Counted from the first letter of the stretch, positions 45,280-54,514 are shown. The stretch is DNA of 64,000 nt from Tetragenococcus koreensis (GCF_003795145.1 NZ_CP027786.1:1-64000); one strand, 5' to 3'. Numbers and translations are program-made. The notes: generated by a model not told the origin, from the letters alone.

Positions 45280-45374
45280 AAGTTATTCTCATGATACTAA
45301 TTTTTAGCCTAAGCCTGTTGATAAGCTCATAACTAAGTTAACATCTTTTTTTAGCTCTTGTACTTGTTTATTTT

Positions 45375-46442
45375 TTATAGGCGATAATTTCTAAATTTTG
45401 CCGCTTCTTCTGGTAGTGTAGTTGAAATTAAGTATAACCAAAAATCAGTTGGATGCTCTTGTAGGTGTAATTCAGCATTCAAATTAATATCGTCAAATAG
45501 TAGTTTAACTGCTTCTAATAATGGCATGACGTTGACTTGGGCGGCAAACAATCTTGGAAAGGCATGAATTATTTTAATAAAGAATTCATTCAACAGTTGG
45601 CGTTGAGGAAATCTTCTCAAAGAATTATCTTGTTCGATCAACCGATTAGCAAAATGTTCTTCCGTTTCTCCCTTTAACTGGTGCGCAGAATAAAATTCAG
45701 GTGTAGGTCGATCATCACAAGTTGAGTAAAGGTTAGTCACAAGATTTAACAAATTTTTGCGGAACCAATGCATCAAATACTCTTCCCATTGGTGTTTTTC
45801 CATTTTTTCAATGATAGTTGAAGAAATTAAATCAAAAGGCTCATTAGCAAGTAGAATGTCTAAAATGTAACCGTCTTTAGCAGGGACAAGCATGGTAATG
45901 AAAAGGGAAGGCAAGTCGCTGAAATTTTTTTCTTGTTCTTTTTCGTCAGCCATGATTGGATATCTTTTTTGAGTTCTAATATCTTCGAAGTAAAGTCGAT
46001 GGTCTGATTTTATCGGTCGAAATTGACTGATCAAATAATTGTCCGGCCAGGTGGAAAGGATCTGTTTTCCTTCCGCAAAAGGGTACCACTCCAATAATTG
46101 TTGAAATACTTTTTTTCCTAGAGGATTTGTAAGGACATAGTAAGCACGTGCCATTTTGCAATACATTCGATAAGGTTCCCGGAACAACGTATAGCGATTT
46201 ACAGCACTTATTTCGTCATATGCATAATAAAATTTTTGAATGAAATCGGAAGCTTTATCTGGCCAAGGTGTATTTCTTACATGTTCTAACAATTCAGCTA
46301 TCGTAGTTAAAAAGAATTGATAATTATTAACAGTTGCATCATCATCAATAACTCCTTTTACCTCATTAAAAATAAGATCGAGTGAATCCCCTGAAGTTTT
46401 ATTTGGCATTAGCCGTTTTTTCTCTTTCTTTGTTTTTTGCAT
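45375..46442 (-). CDS. Protein of unknown function, helical, ~355 residues
   Basis: 355 residues from ATG 46442, which has AAAGGA eight bases away; the frame opens 11 codons earlier. The N-terminus is strongly basic (QKTKKEKKRL). The rest is mainly alpha-helical, rich in aromatic residues (YRMYCKMARAYYVL, WEEYLMHWFRKNLLNLVTNLY), and ends in HPTDFWLYLISTTLPEEAAKF. No catalytic motif, signal peptide or membrane segment was recognised. It sits alone between the RM island and nrdG, in opposite orientation to the RM genes, and may be part of the accessory region. Confidence 0.6.
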   Translation of the reverse strand: MQKTKKEKKRLMPNKTSGDSLDLIFNEVKGVIDDDATVNNYQFFLTTIAELLEHVRNTPWPDKASDFIQKFYYAYDEISAVNRYTLFREPYRMYCKMARAYYVLTNPLGKKVFQQLLEWYPFAEGKQILSTWPDNYLISQFRPIKSDHRLYFEDIRTQKRYPIMADEKEQEKNFSDLPSLFITMLVPAKDGYILDILLANEPFDLISSTIIEKMEKHQWEEYLMHWFRKNLLNLVTNLYSTCDDRPTPEFYSAHQLKGETEEHFANRLIEQDNSLRRFPQRQLLNEFFIKIIHAFPRLFAAQVNVMPLLEAVKLLFDDINLNAELHLQEHPTDFWLYLISTTLPEEAAKFRNYRL

Positions 46443-46580
46443 GGATACCATCCTTTCAGCTATTTTTTTCATCATAGCATGAAAGAAAGAAGGATTCTCT
46501 CATAAAGCAAAGCAATTTTTAGCAAATATCATACGTATTGCTTTAATGAATGGTGTTAAAAAGTGAATCATTCAAAAACA

Positions 46581-46716
46581 AGGGGCTGGGGCATAAGTAA
46601 AAGCAAAATATCCGAACTATAGAGGGCTTACTTCTGCGGTTACGATAAGCAGCGAATCCCATCAAATATAGTTCAGATATTTTATTACCAAAGGAACTTA
46701 TGTCACAGCTCCTTTG
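46581..46716. repeat. Long palindromic intergenic repeat
   Basis: Outer arms GGGGCTGGGGCATAA (from 46582) and TTATGTCACAGCTCC (ending about 46712), and inner arms AATATCCGAACTATA (about 46607-46621) and TATAGTTCAGATATT (about 46668-46682), enclose a ~45-base centre. The whole folds as one long hairpin. Elements with a GGGGCTGGGGCATAA end are seen in several places in genomes of enterococci and relatives, as recalled; that this is such a dispersed element is inferred. It may also terminate nrdDG. Confidence 0.65.
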
Positions 46717-46719
46717 GCG

Positions 46720-47322
46720 TTAGATTAGACTTTGTTTTTTTATCTGTTCATACTGGGTGTTAGCATCGTGACATTTCTCCCAAATAATAGCTTGTCCTGC
46801 TTCTAACGATTTTTTCACATCAATAATTCGTTGATTACTGCTACCGCGAAATTGCAAGTTCAAGTCTTTTTTGCTTAATTCGAAACGTCCGTCCACTAAT
46901 ATATCAATCTTTGAGAGCATTTCAAGTTTATCATCAGTGTCTTGTAGTAATTCTTCAAAAGTATAGCCTGACCAGCTCCAAATATCTTTTTTAGTACCAT
47001 AAATTTCTCTAGTTCGGTTGACAACTCGCAAGCAAACTTCGGTGTTTAAAAAAGGTTCGCCACCTAAAAGGGTTAAACCTTGCACGTATTCTGGAGCAAG
47101 ATCATTAATGATTTGATCTTCTAGTTCTTGAGTAAAGGGTTTACCATAGCGAAAGCTCTGAACGGCTCTATTAAAACAGCCCTTGCAGGCAAAAAGGCAG
47201 CCACTGACATATAAACTGTTTCTCACACCTTCACCGTCGACAAAATTAAATGGTTTATAATCGGCGATATAGTTTTGACTATAATCTTTTGCTTGCCATT
47301 CTTTGGGTTTTGGATTACGCAA
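46720..47322 (-). CDS. nrdG: Anaerobic ribonucleoside-triphosphate reductase activating protein
   Basis: 200 residues. The radical-SAM motif is SGCLFACKGCFN (C-x3-C-x2-C), near residue 40, followed by LTLLGGEPF. NrdG binds a 4Fe-4S cluster and uses SAM to place the glycyl radical on NrdD. It lies 24 bases downstream of nrdD in one operon. Confidence 0.95.
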   Translation of the reverse strand: MRNPKPKEWQAKDYSQNYIADYKPFNFVDGEGVRNSLYVSGCLFACKGCFNRAVQSFRYGKPFTQELEDQIINDLAPEYVQGLTLLGGEPFLNTEVCLRVVNRTREIYGTKKDIWSWSGYTFEELLQDTDDKLEMLSKIDILVDGRFELSKKDLNLQFRGSSNQRIIDVKKSLEAGQAIIWEKCHDANTQYEQIKKQSLI

Positions 47323-47346
47323 TATTTTCCTCCTTTACGAATTTTC

Positions 47347-49542
47347 CTAATCGTTTTTCATATGTTTTACCCGAGATGAAATTTCTTTATGACGGCCATG
47401 GACCATAGGACGCGCTTGTGGGTTTCCTAAATAACCGCAAGTTCGTTTGACCACATCGCAGGTTTTAGGATCATGATTACCACATTGTGGGCACTCAAAG
47501 CCTCTTTCTGTTGCTTTAAAGTCACCTTCAAATCCACATTCGTAACAATGATCAATCGGTGTATTTGTTCCAAGATAGCCAACACGATCATAAGAATAAT
47601 CCCAAACTGCTTCGAGAGCCTTTGGATTTTGTTGCAAAACAGGGTACTCGCAGTAATGAATAAAACCACCAGAGCAATATTTAGGATAATCTTTTTCAAA
47701 ATTTAATTTTTCAAAAGGTGTCGGATTTTTGCGGACATCGTAGTGAAAACTATTTGTATAGTATTCTTTGTCTGTAACGTTATCCACGGTACCAAATTTT
47801 TCGGTATCTAAACGACAAAAACGGTCGGTTAGGCTTTCGCTTGGAGTTGAGTAAACGCTGAAATGATAGCCGTATTCGTCGCCCCATTGATCGGTATTAT
47901 TTTTTAATTCTTTGACAATCGCTAAGGTAAAGTTCTTTGCTTCTTCATTGTCTTCCCAATCGTTACCGTAAAAAGCTGCTGCCGTTTCATATAGACCAAT
48001 ATATCCAAGAGAAACCGTTGCTCGTTTATTTTTAAATAATTCGTCTACTGAATCATCGCGTCCTAAACGTTTGCCAAAAGCGCCATACATATAAAGAATG
48101 GGTGCGTTGGCTGGCGTGGCTTGCTTGCAGCGATCCACTCGATAAACTAAAGCATCCTTGGCAATGCTTAAACGTTCACTGAAGATTTGCCAAAATTTAT
48201 TCATATCACCGTTTGCTTGCATTGCTATGCGTGGTAAGTTCACTGTGACCACACCTAAATTCATACGTCCTACGTTAACTTCTTTGCCTTGTTCATTTTT
48301 CCATCCTTGTAAAAATGAACGACAGCCCATCGGCACTTTAAAACTGCCTGTTAATTCAATAATTTTGTCATAATTCAAAATGTCAGGATACATCCGTTTG
48401 GTAGCGCACTCCAAGGCCAGCTGTTTGATATCGTAGTTAGGATCTTCTGAATTCAAATTCGTTCCACGTTTGATTGAAAAAATTAGCTTAGGAAAAATCG
48501 CTGTCCGATGTTCACTGCCCAAGCCTCGAATTCTATTTTCCAAAATTGCTTGTTGGATTTCACGCGCGAACCAATCAGTGCCCAGTCCAAAGCCTACTGA
48601 AGTAAAGGGTGTTTGTCCATTTGAGGTAAATAACGTATTGATTTCGTATTCCAAACTTTGCATGGCATCGAAGATATCTTTTTTTGTTTTTTGCTTGGCG
48701 AATTCTTCTTGTCTTATTTGATCATCGATCCAAATTTTGGCTTCATCAAGATGTTTTTGATAATTTAACTTAGCAAAAGGAGCTAAAGTTTCGTCTAAAC
48801 GATCGGCAGAGCAGCCACCATATTGACTAGAAGCTACGTTGGCGATGATTTGTGAAATTTGTGCGGTTGCTGTTTGAATGGATTTCGGTGATTCTACTTC
48901 CGCATTACCGATTTTAAATCCATCGTTTAGCATCCCTTTAAAGTCAATTAAACAACAATTGGTCATAGGTGCGTATGGTTGATAATCTAGGTCATGATAA
49001 TGAATGTCGCCTTTTTGATGTGCGTTCGCTACATGAGAAGGCAACATTTTAAGACCAATGGATTTTCCTACAATGCCAGCAGTTAAATCTCTTTGAGTAT
49101 TAAACACATCACTATCTTTGTTAGCATTTTCGTTGACTACCGTTTGTTCTTTGTCCATTAGCTGATCAATACTAAAATTAATGTCAGTCGCTTGACTGCG
49201 TTTAAAATCACGCTGCGTCCGATAGTTGATATATTCTTGTGCTAATTCATACTCATGGTTTTCTAAAAGCATATGTTCAACGATATTTTGAATTTCATAA
49301 ATCTTAATGTTTTGCTTGAAACGGTAGTTAATTTCACTGTTTACTTGCTCTACGACCCGGCTGATTCGCTCATGATCCAGCGGTGATAATTCTCCTTGGA
49401 TATGTTCTTTGGCCTTTACTAGGGCGCTATAAATTTTTTGTGCGTTAAACTCGACTAAACGACCATCGCGTTTGACTACTTTCATATCTGAAAGTTGAGA
49501 AGAGAAAGAAAAGTTTTGCTCACTTTTTCCTTTTATTGTCAT
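47347..49542 (-). CDS. nrdD: Anaerobic ribonucleoside-triphosphate reductase
   Basis: 731 residues if started at ATG 49542 (MTIKGKSEQN), behind AAAGGAG; ten codons lie upstream in frame. An ATP-cone (~20-115: VVKRDGRLVEFNAQKI) is followed by the ten-stranded barrel. The C-terminus has a zinc site CYECGFEG...CPQCGNH and the glycyl-radical loop RTCGYLGN. It reduces NTPs to dNTPs without oxygen using formate as reductant. Two NrdR boxes precede it. Confidence 0.96.
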   Translation of the reverse strand: MTIKGKSEQNFSFSSQLSDMKVVKRDGRLVEFNAQKIYSALVKAKEHIQGELSPLDHERISRVVEQVNSEINYRFKQNIKIYEIQNIVEHMLLENHEYELAQEYINYRTQRDFKRSQATDINFSIDQLMDKEQTVVNENANKDSDVFNTQRDLTAGIVGKSIGLKMLPSHVANAHQKGDIHYHDLDYQPYAPMTNCCLIDFKGMLNDGFKIGNAEVESPKSIQTATAQISQIIANVASSQYGGCSADRLDETLAPFAKLNYQKHLDEAKIWIDDQIRQEEFAKQKTKKDIFDAMQSLEYEINTLFTSNGQTPFTSVGFGLGTDWFAREIQQAILENRIRGLGSEHRTAIFPKLIFSIKRGTNLNSEDPNYDIKQLALECATKRMYPDILNYDKIIELTGSFKVPMGCRSFLQGWKNEQGKEVNVGRMNLGVVTVNLPRIAMQANGDMNKFWQIFSERLSIAKDALVYRVDRCKQATPANAPILYMYGAFGKRLGRDDSVDELFKNKRATVSLGYIGLYETAAAFYGNDWEDNEEAKNFTLAIVKELKNNTDQWGDEYGYHFSVYSTPSESLTDRFCRLDTEKFGTVDNVTDKEYYTNSFHYDVRKNPTPFEKLNFEKDYPKYCSGGFIHYCEYPVLQQNPKALEAVWDYSYDRVGYLGTNTPIDHCYECGFEGDFKATERGFECPQCGNHDPKTCDVVKRTCGYLGNPQARPMVHGRHKEISSRVKHMKND

Positions 49543-49577
49543 CAAAAATATCAACTCCTTTTCCTTGTTCAATTATT

Positions 49578-49660
49578 ATCATAAATTATCTAACTAGGAA
49601 TTTCAACTATATATTGTATTTGAGTTTAATTTTTTAATTAATTAGCACTATATATTGTGT
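49578..49660 (-). promoter_or_regulatory. nrdDG promoter with two NrdR boxes
   Basis: On the minus strand TTGAAA (49601-49606), 17 bases, TATGAT (49578-49583) form the promoter. CAACTATATATTGTAT (49604-49619) and GCACTATATATTGTGT (49645-49660) match the NrdR consensus ACACTATATATAGTGT and are spaced by 41 bases centre to centre, about four helical turns. The first overlaps the -35 box. NrdR represses nrd genes when ATP/dATP balance signals enough dNTPs. Confidence 0.8.
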
Positions 49661-49806
49661 TCATTTTATCCATTTTTTATTATGGAAAATGCTTAATCAT
49701 AAGGTTTTGTGAATATATTTATCTACACAAAGTAAATATTTTGTTCGTTGATAAGTAAGAGCATGTTATACTAAATGTGTATATATTAAATAAGGAGGAA
49801 TAGTAA

Positions 49807-50811
49807 ATGATCTATGTACCAAATGACAACAATGACCCTAGAGTTAATTTAGCGATTGAAAACTATCTGCTTGATGAAATGAAAACGGATGAACCGATTC
49901 TTTTGTTTTATATTAACGAACCTTCTATTATCATTGGGCGTAATCAAAATGCGTTTGAAGAAATTAATCAAGATTATGTGGATGAAAAAGGAATCCATGT
50001 AATTCGTCGTCTTAGCGGTGGTGGTGCCGTTTATCATGATTTGGGAAATTTAAGCTTTAGCTTTATTATGCCAGATGATGGCAATTCATTTAGAAACTTT
50101 GCCAGGTTTACTGAGCCTGTCGTAAAAGCGCTCCATGACATGGGCGTTGAGGGTGCGCAACTAAAAGGCCGCAATGATTTAGTCATTGATGACATGAAAT
50201 TTTCTGGTAACGCGATGTATGCCACTAATGGTCGAATGTTTGCTCATGGTACTTTGATGCTAGATAGTGATAAAAACGAAGTAACCAATGCTTTAAAAGT
50301 ACGTAAAGATAAAATTGAATCAAAAGGGATCAAGTCGATACGTTCACGAGTAACCAACATCAAACCATTCTTGCCAGCAGAAAATCAAAATATGACTACT
50401 GAAGAATTCAGAGATGATATTTTGTTGAAAATGTTTGGTGTGGATTCAATCGATGAAGTCAATACGTATGAACTAACGAAAGACGATTGGGAAAAAATCC
50501 AAGGATACACCGATAAATATTATGGTAACTGGGAATGGAATTATGGACATTCACCTGAGTTCAATATTGAACGCTATCAACGTTTTTCTATTGGTTCAAT
50601 TGATATCCGGATGAATGTGAAAGAAGGCAAGATCGCCAATGCTAAAATTTACGGTGACTTCTTTGGCCTAGGGGAGATCGAAGATGTCGAAAATAAACTA
50701 ATTGGTGTCCGATACGAAAAAGAAGCGTTGAGAGAAGTTGTTGATACCATTGATGTTAAGAAATATTTTGGTGATATCGAAAACGATGATTTATTGAATT
50801 TGATTTATTAA
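49807..50811 (+). CDS. lplA: Lipoate-protein ligase A
   Basis: 334 residues. The lipoate-binding RRLSGGGAVYHDLGN (~65-80) and the catalytic lysine in NDLVIDDMKFSGNA are present, with the C-terminal accessory domain (~255-334), so it is a full LplA. It attaches free lipoate to E2/GcvH proteins via lipoyl-AMP. A -10 box TATACT with TG extension at 49767-49772 is the likely promoter, divergent from nrdD. An aldo/keto reductase gene follows after 18 bases. Confidence 0.93.
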   Translation: MIYVPNDNNDPRVNLAIENYLLDEMKTDEPILLFYINEPSIIIGRNQNAFEEINQDYVDEKGIHVIRRLSGGGAVYHDLGNLSFSFIMPDDGNSFRNFARFTEPVVKALHDMGVEGAQLKGRNDLVIDDMKFSGNAMYATNGRMFAHGTLMLDSDKNEVTNALKVRKDKIESKGIKSIRSRVTNIKPFLPAENQNMTTEEFRDDILLKMFGVDSIDEVNTYELTKDDWEKIQGYTDKYYGNWEWNYGHSPEFNIERYQRFSIGSIDIRMNVKEGKIANAKIYGDFFGLGEIEDVENKLIGVRYEKEALREVVDTIDVKKYFGDIENDDLLNLIY

Positions 50812-50829
50812 AATAAGAGGAGGTATTTG

Positions 50830-51678
50830 ATGGTGGCTGTTAAAATCAATCAAAGAGCACTTTTTCCGATAGGCTTAGGTACTTGGCATATGGGCGAAAA
50901 ACCCGATAAAAAAACACAAGAGTTAACTGCTTTAAGAACCGGAATTGAACAAGGAGCTTTGGCGATTGATACTGCTGAAATGTACGGAGAAGGTGCATCC
51001 GAACTTTTAGTAGGTGAAGCTATTCAACCTTTTCAACGTGACGATTTATTTCTAATCTCAAAAGTATATCCTTGGAATGCTTCGAAAAAACAATTACCCA
51101 TCAGCTTAGATAATAGTCTAAAGCGTTTAGAAACTGACTACTTAGATCTTTACTTACTGCATTGGACAGGAAATATTCCCATTGAAGAAACGATTGAAGC
51201 GCTAGAAAAAGCAAAGGATGCAGGAAAGATTAAAGCATGGGGCGTTTCTAATTTTGATGTGAAAGATTTACAAGAAATGGACCAAAAAAAGAATAGTCAA
51301 AATTGTCAAGCAAATCAAGTTCTTTATAATTTGGGAGAACGGGGAATCGAATTTGATTTATTGCCCGTTATGCAAGAAAAACAGCTTCCCTTAATTGCTT
51401 ATGCGCCAATTGCTCAAGGTGATCGGCTAGGTGGACAGTTGTCAGCAAGTTCTAATTTACAAGAAATTGCGCAAAATCATCAAGCAACAATCTTTCAAAT
51501 TTTATTAGCTTGGAGCATTCGCCTTGGACAGACTCTGGCAATTCCACAATCAGGGAAAGCTGAGCATGTCATAGAAAATCTGAAAGCTGCTGAGATTGAA
51601 TTGACAAAAGCAGAAATTGAACAGTTAGATAAGGATTTTCCTAAACCAACAACAAAACAGACTTTATCGATTATTTAA
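50830..51678 (+). CDS. Aldo/keto reductase
   Basis: 282 residues from ATG 50830 behind GAGGAGGT. AIDTAEMYGEGASE gives catalytic Asp and Tyr, LISKVYPWN the Lys and LYLLHWTGN the His of the AKR tetrad; the NADPH-binding end IPQSGKAEHVIENLKA is present. It reduces carbonyl compounds with NAD(P)H; substrate unknown. Likely co-transcribed with lplA. Confidence 0.9.
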   Translation: MVAVKINQRALFPIGLGTWHMGEKPDKKTQELTALRTGIEQGALAIDTAEMYGEGASELLVGEAIQPFQRDDLFLISKVYPWNASKKQLPISLDNSLKRLETDYLDLYLLHWTGNIPIEETIEALEKAKDAGKIKAWGVSNFDVKDLQEMDQKKNSQNCQANQVLYNLGERGIEFDLLPVMQEKQLPLIAYAPIAQGDRLGGQLSASSNLQEIAQNHQATIFQILLAWSIRLGQTLAIPQSGKAEHVIENLKAAEIELTKAEIEQLDKDFPKPTTKQTLSII

Positions 51679-51720
51679 AAAAATGAGGATCAATTGTTGT
51701 TACTTCTAATTAAATAGTAA

Positions 51721-51758
51721 AAAAACGGAAGTTAGCACAAGGCTTAGCTTCCGTTTTT
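51721..51758. terminator. Bidirectional terminator between aldo/keto reductase and proS
   Basis: AAAAACGGAAG / CTTCCGTTTTT stem with flanking A and T runs. Confidence 0.88.
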
Positions 51759-51772
51759 CTATGCACACAAAA

Positions 51773-53209
51773 TTAATAAGCGCGGGCAATCCAAACTGTA
51801 TATTTTGCCGGTTTGCCACTAACGATATCGACTTCTTTTTCCATGGGTACTTCAAAAGGAATATTGCGGGTAGTAAAGCCGGTTTCTTCTTTAATAACAT
51901 TTTCGGTTTCGTCTGTACCATCCCAGCCGATTAGTACAAAGCCAGTTGGTTTGTCTTCTTTTTTACATGTATCAATATGAGCTTTTAATGCATCCAAAGT
52001 ATCAATATTGAAATATTCATTTTCTTTCCTACGTTTTTTCGCTTTTTCTAGTAGACGTGGTGTCATAGCAGCCAGTTCCTCAGCTACAAAAGTATCGACT
52101 TCTTCAAATACTACTTTTTGTTTATCGGCTATATCACGGCTTTTGACCATGACATGGCCGTTTTCAACATCGCGTGGACCACATTCGATGCGAATACAAG
52201 CCCCCTTTAATTCCCATTCATTGAATTTATACCCAGGGGTATTGTCACTGTCATCTAAACGTACACGATAACCTGTTTCTTTCAGGTTGCTAAAAATTTT
52301 GTCTAATGTTTCCATGACTTGTGGATTTTTCTTCCAAGGTCCTACTGGCATTAAGACAATTTGAGTGGGCGCAACTGTAGGCGGAAAGACCAGCCCGTGT
52401 TGGTCACCATGAGTCATAATCAAAGCGCCAATCAGGCGCGTGGATGCGCCCCAGGAAGTGGTATACGCATAAACATGTTGGTTGTCTTGATTTAAATACG
52501 TAATGTCAAAAGCTTCGGCAAAGTTGGTTCCCATATAATGTGAAGTTCCTGCTTGTACTGCTTTACCATCTTGCATCATGGCTTCCACTGAATAAGTATC
52601 TACTGCACCAGCAAAGCGTTCTGAAGGTGTTTTTTGTCCCTTATAAACCGGGATTGCTAAAAATTCTTCACAGAGGCGCTCATATTCGTTTAAAGCGCTC
52701 ATAGTACGTTTACGAGCTCCTTCTTCGGTTGAATGAGCCGTATGTCCTTCTTGCCATAAAAATTCAGATGTACGTAAAAATGGTAATGTTTTCTTTTCCC
52801 AGCGAAAGACGTTGGCCCATTGATTGATTTCATAAGGAAGATCACGATAAGAATTAATCCAGTCAGAAAATGCTTCTCCAATCATTGTTTCTGAAGTAGG
52901 ACGTAATCCTAGAGGTTCTTCTAATTTTTCATCACCAACTTCAGTAACCCAGGGAATTTCCGGAGCAAAGCCTTCGACATGGTCAGCTTCTTTCATGAAG
53001 AAATTTTTAGGAATCAGCATAGGGAAGTAGGCGTTACGAATGCCTTCTTTTTTTAAAAATTTATTGAATTCTTCTTGAATATGTTCCCACAGTTCATAAC
53101 CATCTGGGCGAAAGATAATGGAACCTCTAACTGCGGAATAAGCCATTAATTCCGATTGTTGCACTGTTTGTAAATACCATTCTGTAAAATCATTTTTTTG
53201 TTCTGCCAT
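51773..53209 (-). CDS. proS: Prolyl-tRNA synthetase, archaeal/eukaryotic-type (short form)
   Basis: 478 residues. Class II motif 2 (FRWEKKTLPFLRTSEFLWQEGHT) and motif 3 (THGDQHGLVFPPTVAPTQIVLMP is the region entering the anticodon domain) are as in ProRS type 3, which lacks the ~180-residue editing insertion of the long bacterial form. The C-terminus ends in the typical zinc-domain-like ...VWIARAY. It charges tRNA-Pro. It is the target of a T-box leader, so it is induced by uncharged tRNA-Pro. Most lactic acid bacteria rely on the long bacterial ProS, so this may be a second synthetase. Confidence 0.9.
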   Translation of the reverse strand: MAEQKNDFTEWYLQTVQQSELMAYSAVRGSIIFRPDGYELWEHIQEEFNKFLKKEGIRNAYFPMLIPKNFFMKEADHVEGFAPEIPWVTEVGDEKLEEPLGLRPTSETMIGEAFSDWINSYRDLPYEINQWANVFRWEKKTLPFLRTSEFLWQEGHTAHSTEEGARKRTMSALNEYERLCEEFLAIPVYKGQKTPSERFAGAVDTYSVEAMMQDGKAVQAGTSHYMGTNFAEAFDITYLNQDNQHVYAYTTSWGASTRLIGALIMTHGDQHGLVFPPTVAPTQIVLMPVGPWKKNPQVMETLDKIFSNLKETGYRVRLDDSDNTPGYKFNEWELKGACIRIECGPRDVENGHVMVKSRDIADKQKVVFEEVDTFVAEELAAMTPRLLEKAKKRRKENEYFNIDTLDALKAHIDTCKKEDKPTGFVLIGWDGTDETENVIKEETGFTTRNIPFEVPMEKEVDIVSGKPAKYTVWIARAY

Positions 53210-53233
53210 CGTTTTCCTCCTTCAAATAAAAAA

Positions 53234-53455
53234 GCATTTCATCCTAAAACAAGGACGAAATGCGTTAATTTCGCGGTACCACCTTTGTTGATCGCTTTGT
53301 GCGATCCAGCTCAGAAAGGATAAGGGCTCTAACCCGTTCTACTTATTGGCAGGTTCATAAAAACAGGGGCACCAAAGTTCCAGCCTAGCTTTGATTCTCT
53401 AAAAGCATGTCTTTACTACTCATCCAATTTCTGATTTAAGATTAATAGGAAATAA
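53234..53455 (-). promoter_or_regulatory. T-box leader of proS
   Basis: Read on the minus strand, the T-box AAAGGTGGTACCGCG (53272-53286) precedes a terminator hairpin GCATTTCGTCC/GGATGAAATGC (53234-53263) with a T run, the standard terminator/antiterminator switch. Upstream lies a Stem I-like region; a GAACCT with a Pro codon is a candidate specifier (inference). Confidence 0.88.
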
Positions 53456-53485
53456 GGAAAAAAGCAAGGAAAATCTAAGAAAAGA

Positions 53486-53514
53486 TTGCAGGTTTTTCTG
53501 GAAATTCGTATAAT
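53486..53514 (+). promoter_or_regulatory. Promoter of the O-methyltransferase gene
   Basis: TTGCAG (53486-53491), 17-base spacer, TATAAT (53509-53514), divergent from the proS leader. Confidence 0.75.
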
Positions 53515-53544
53515 AAAAAAAGTGAGAAATGAGGAGAGCTAGAC

Positions 53545-54228
53545 ATGCAAAACGAAATGATGCATCGACCAGTAGTTAAAACTGAGCTGGTGGACTATAT
53601 GCGTACCGCACAAAAACCGTTAACTGGAAAATTAAATGTGATTGAAAAAAATGCCAACGAACGTGGAGTTCCCATTATTCCACACGAAACTGTGGTATTT
53701 ATGGAATTTTTACTAGGACAAATGAAACCTCAACAAATTTTAGAAATTGGTACAGCGATCGGGTTTTCTGCTAGTTTAATGGCCCAATATGTAGGCACTG
53801 AAGGCCACGTTACTACCATTGACCGCTTTGACAAAATGATTGAAGAAGCCAAAGAAACTTTTCAGTTTTTAGATCTGGAAGATAAAATAACCTTACTTGA
53901 AGGACAAGCAGCTGATATTTTGCCAGAATTAAAAGGCAGTTATGATTTTATTTTTATGGATAGCGCCAAGTCAAAATATATTGAATTTTTGCCCGATTGT
54001 TTACGTTTATTAAAAAAAGAAGGTGTTCTAATGGTAGACGATATCTTTCAAGGGGGAACCATTCTTCAATCGGAAAAAGAGATCCCACGCGGCAAACGAG
54101 GCATTCATAAGAAATTAAACCAATTTTTAGATGTCATTAATCAACATCCTGATTTGACCTCGTCTTTAGTTCCATTAGGCGATGGCATTGCGCTTATTAC
54201 TAAAGAAGAAGATGAAATAGTGCTTTAA
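53545..54228 (+). CDS. SAM-dependent O-methyltransferase (TrmR/YrrM-like)
   Basis: 227 residues behind GAGGAGAG. The class I methyltransferase motif I ILEIGTAIGFSASLMA, acidic motif TTIDRFDKMIEEA and metal-binding FIFMDSAKSKY / VDDIFQGG place it in the O-methyltransferase (COG4122) family, close to TrmR, which methylates 5-hydroxyuridine in tRNA to 5-methoxyuridine. A small-molecule substrate cannot be excluded. Confidence 0.85.
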   Translation: MQNEMMHRPVVKTELVDYMRTAQKPLTGKLNVIEKNANERGVPIIPHETVVFMEFLLGQMKPQQILEIGTAIGFSASLMAQYVGTEGHVTTIDRFDKMIEEAKETFQFLDLEDKITLLEGQAADILPELKGSYDFIFMDSAKSKYIEFLPDCLRLLKKEGVLMVDDIFQGGTILQSEKEIPRGKRGIHKKLNQFLDVINQHPDLTSSLVPLGDGIALITKEEDEIVL

Positions 54229-54340
54229 AATTGGCGTAAAGACTTTGATTTTATAACAAGATTCAATCGAGAATTGGCACTTTTTCTTCTATCGGAAGTT
54301 GTAAGCTTTGAAAAAGAATTTGGAAAACTACAAAAAGTAA

Positions 54341-54369
54341 TTGACATTAACGAGCGCTTTTCCTATAAT
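54341..54369 (+). promoter_or_regulatory. Consensus promoter of tRNA-Arg
   Basis: TTGACA (54341-54346), 17-base spacer, TATAAT (54364-54369), a perfect sigma-A promoter about 22 bases before the tRNA. Confidence 0.93.
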
Positions 54370-54391
54370 TATCTTTGTTGTCAAATCAATT

Positions 54392-54465
54392 GTCGCAGTA
54401 GCTCAGCAGGATAGAGCATCCGCCTTCTAAGCGGACGGTCGGGGGTTCGAATCCCTCCTGTGACG
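54392..54465 (+). tRNA. tRNA-Arg(TCT)
   Basis: 74 bases that fold as a cloverleaf: acceptor GTCGCAG with CTGTGAC, D-arm, anticodon loop CTTCTAA with anticodon TCT (reads AGA/AGG), variable loop, and T-arm GGGGGTTCGAATCCC. The 3' CCA is not encoded. It has its own consensus promoter and terminator. Confidence 0.96.
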
Positions 54466-54473
54466 TTGAAAAA

Positions 54474-54514
54474 TGGTTAGAATCGCTAAACTAATAGCGT
54501 TTCTAACTTTTTTT
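54474..54514 (+). terminator. Terminator after tRNA-Arg
   Basis: GTTAGAA-CGCTA / TAGCG-TTCTAAC stem followed by seven T. Just after it the 10-base unit GTGCCAAAAA occurs twice (near 54515-54535), a pattern often seen where elements integrate next to tRNA genes. Confidence 0.9.

Noticed and set aside
49700-49740. Possible Rex-type site (TTGTGA...CACAA) between nrdD and lplA
   Set aside because: The arms are too far apart for the 18-base Rex consensus.
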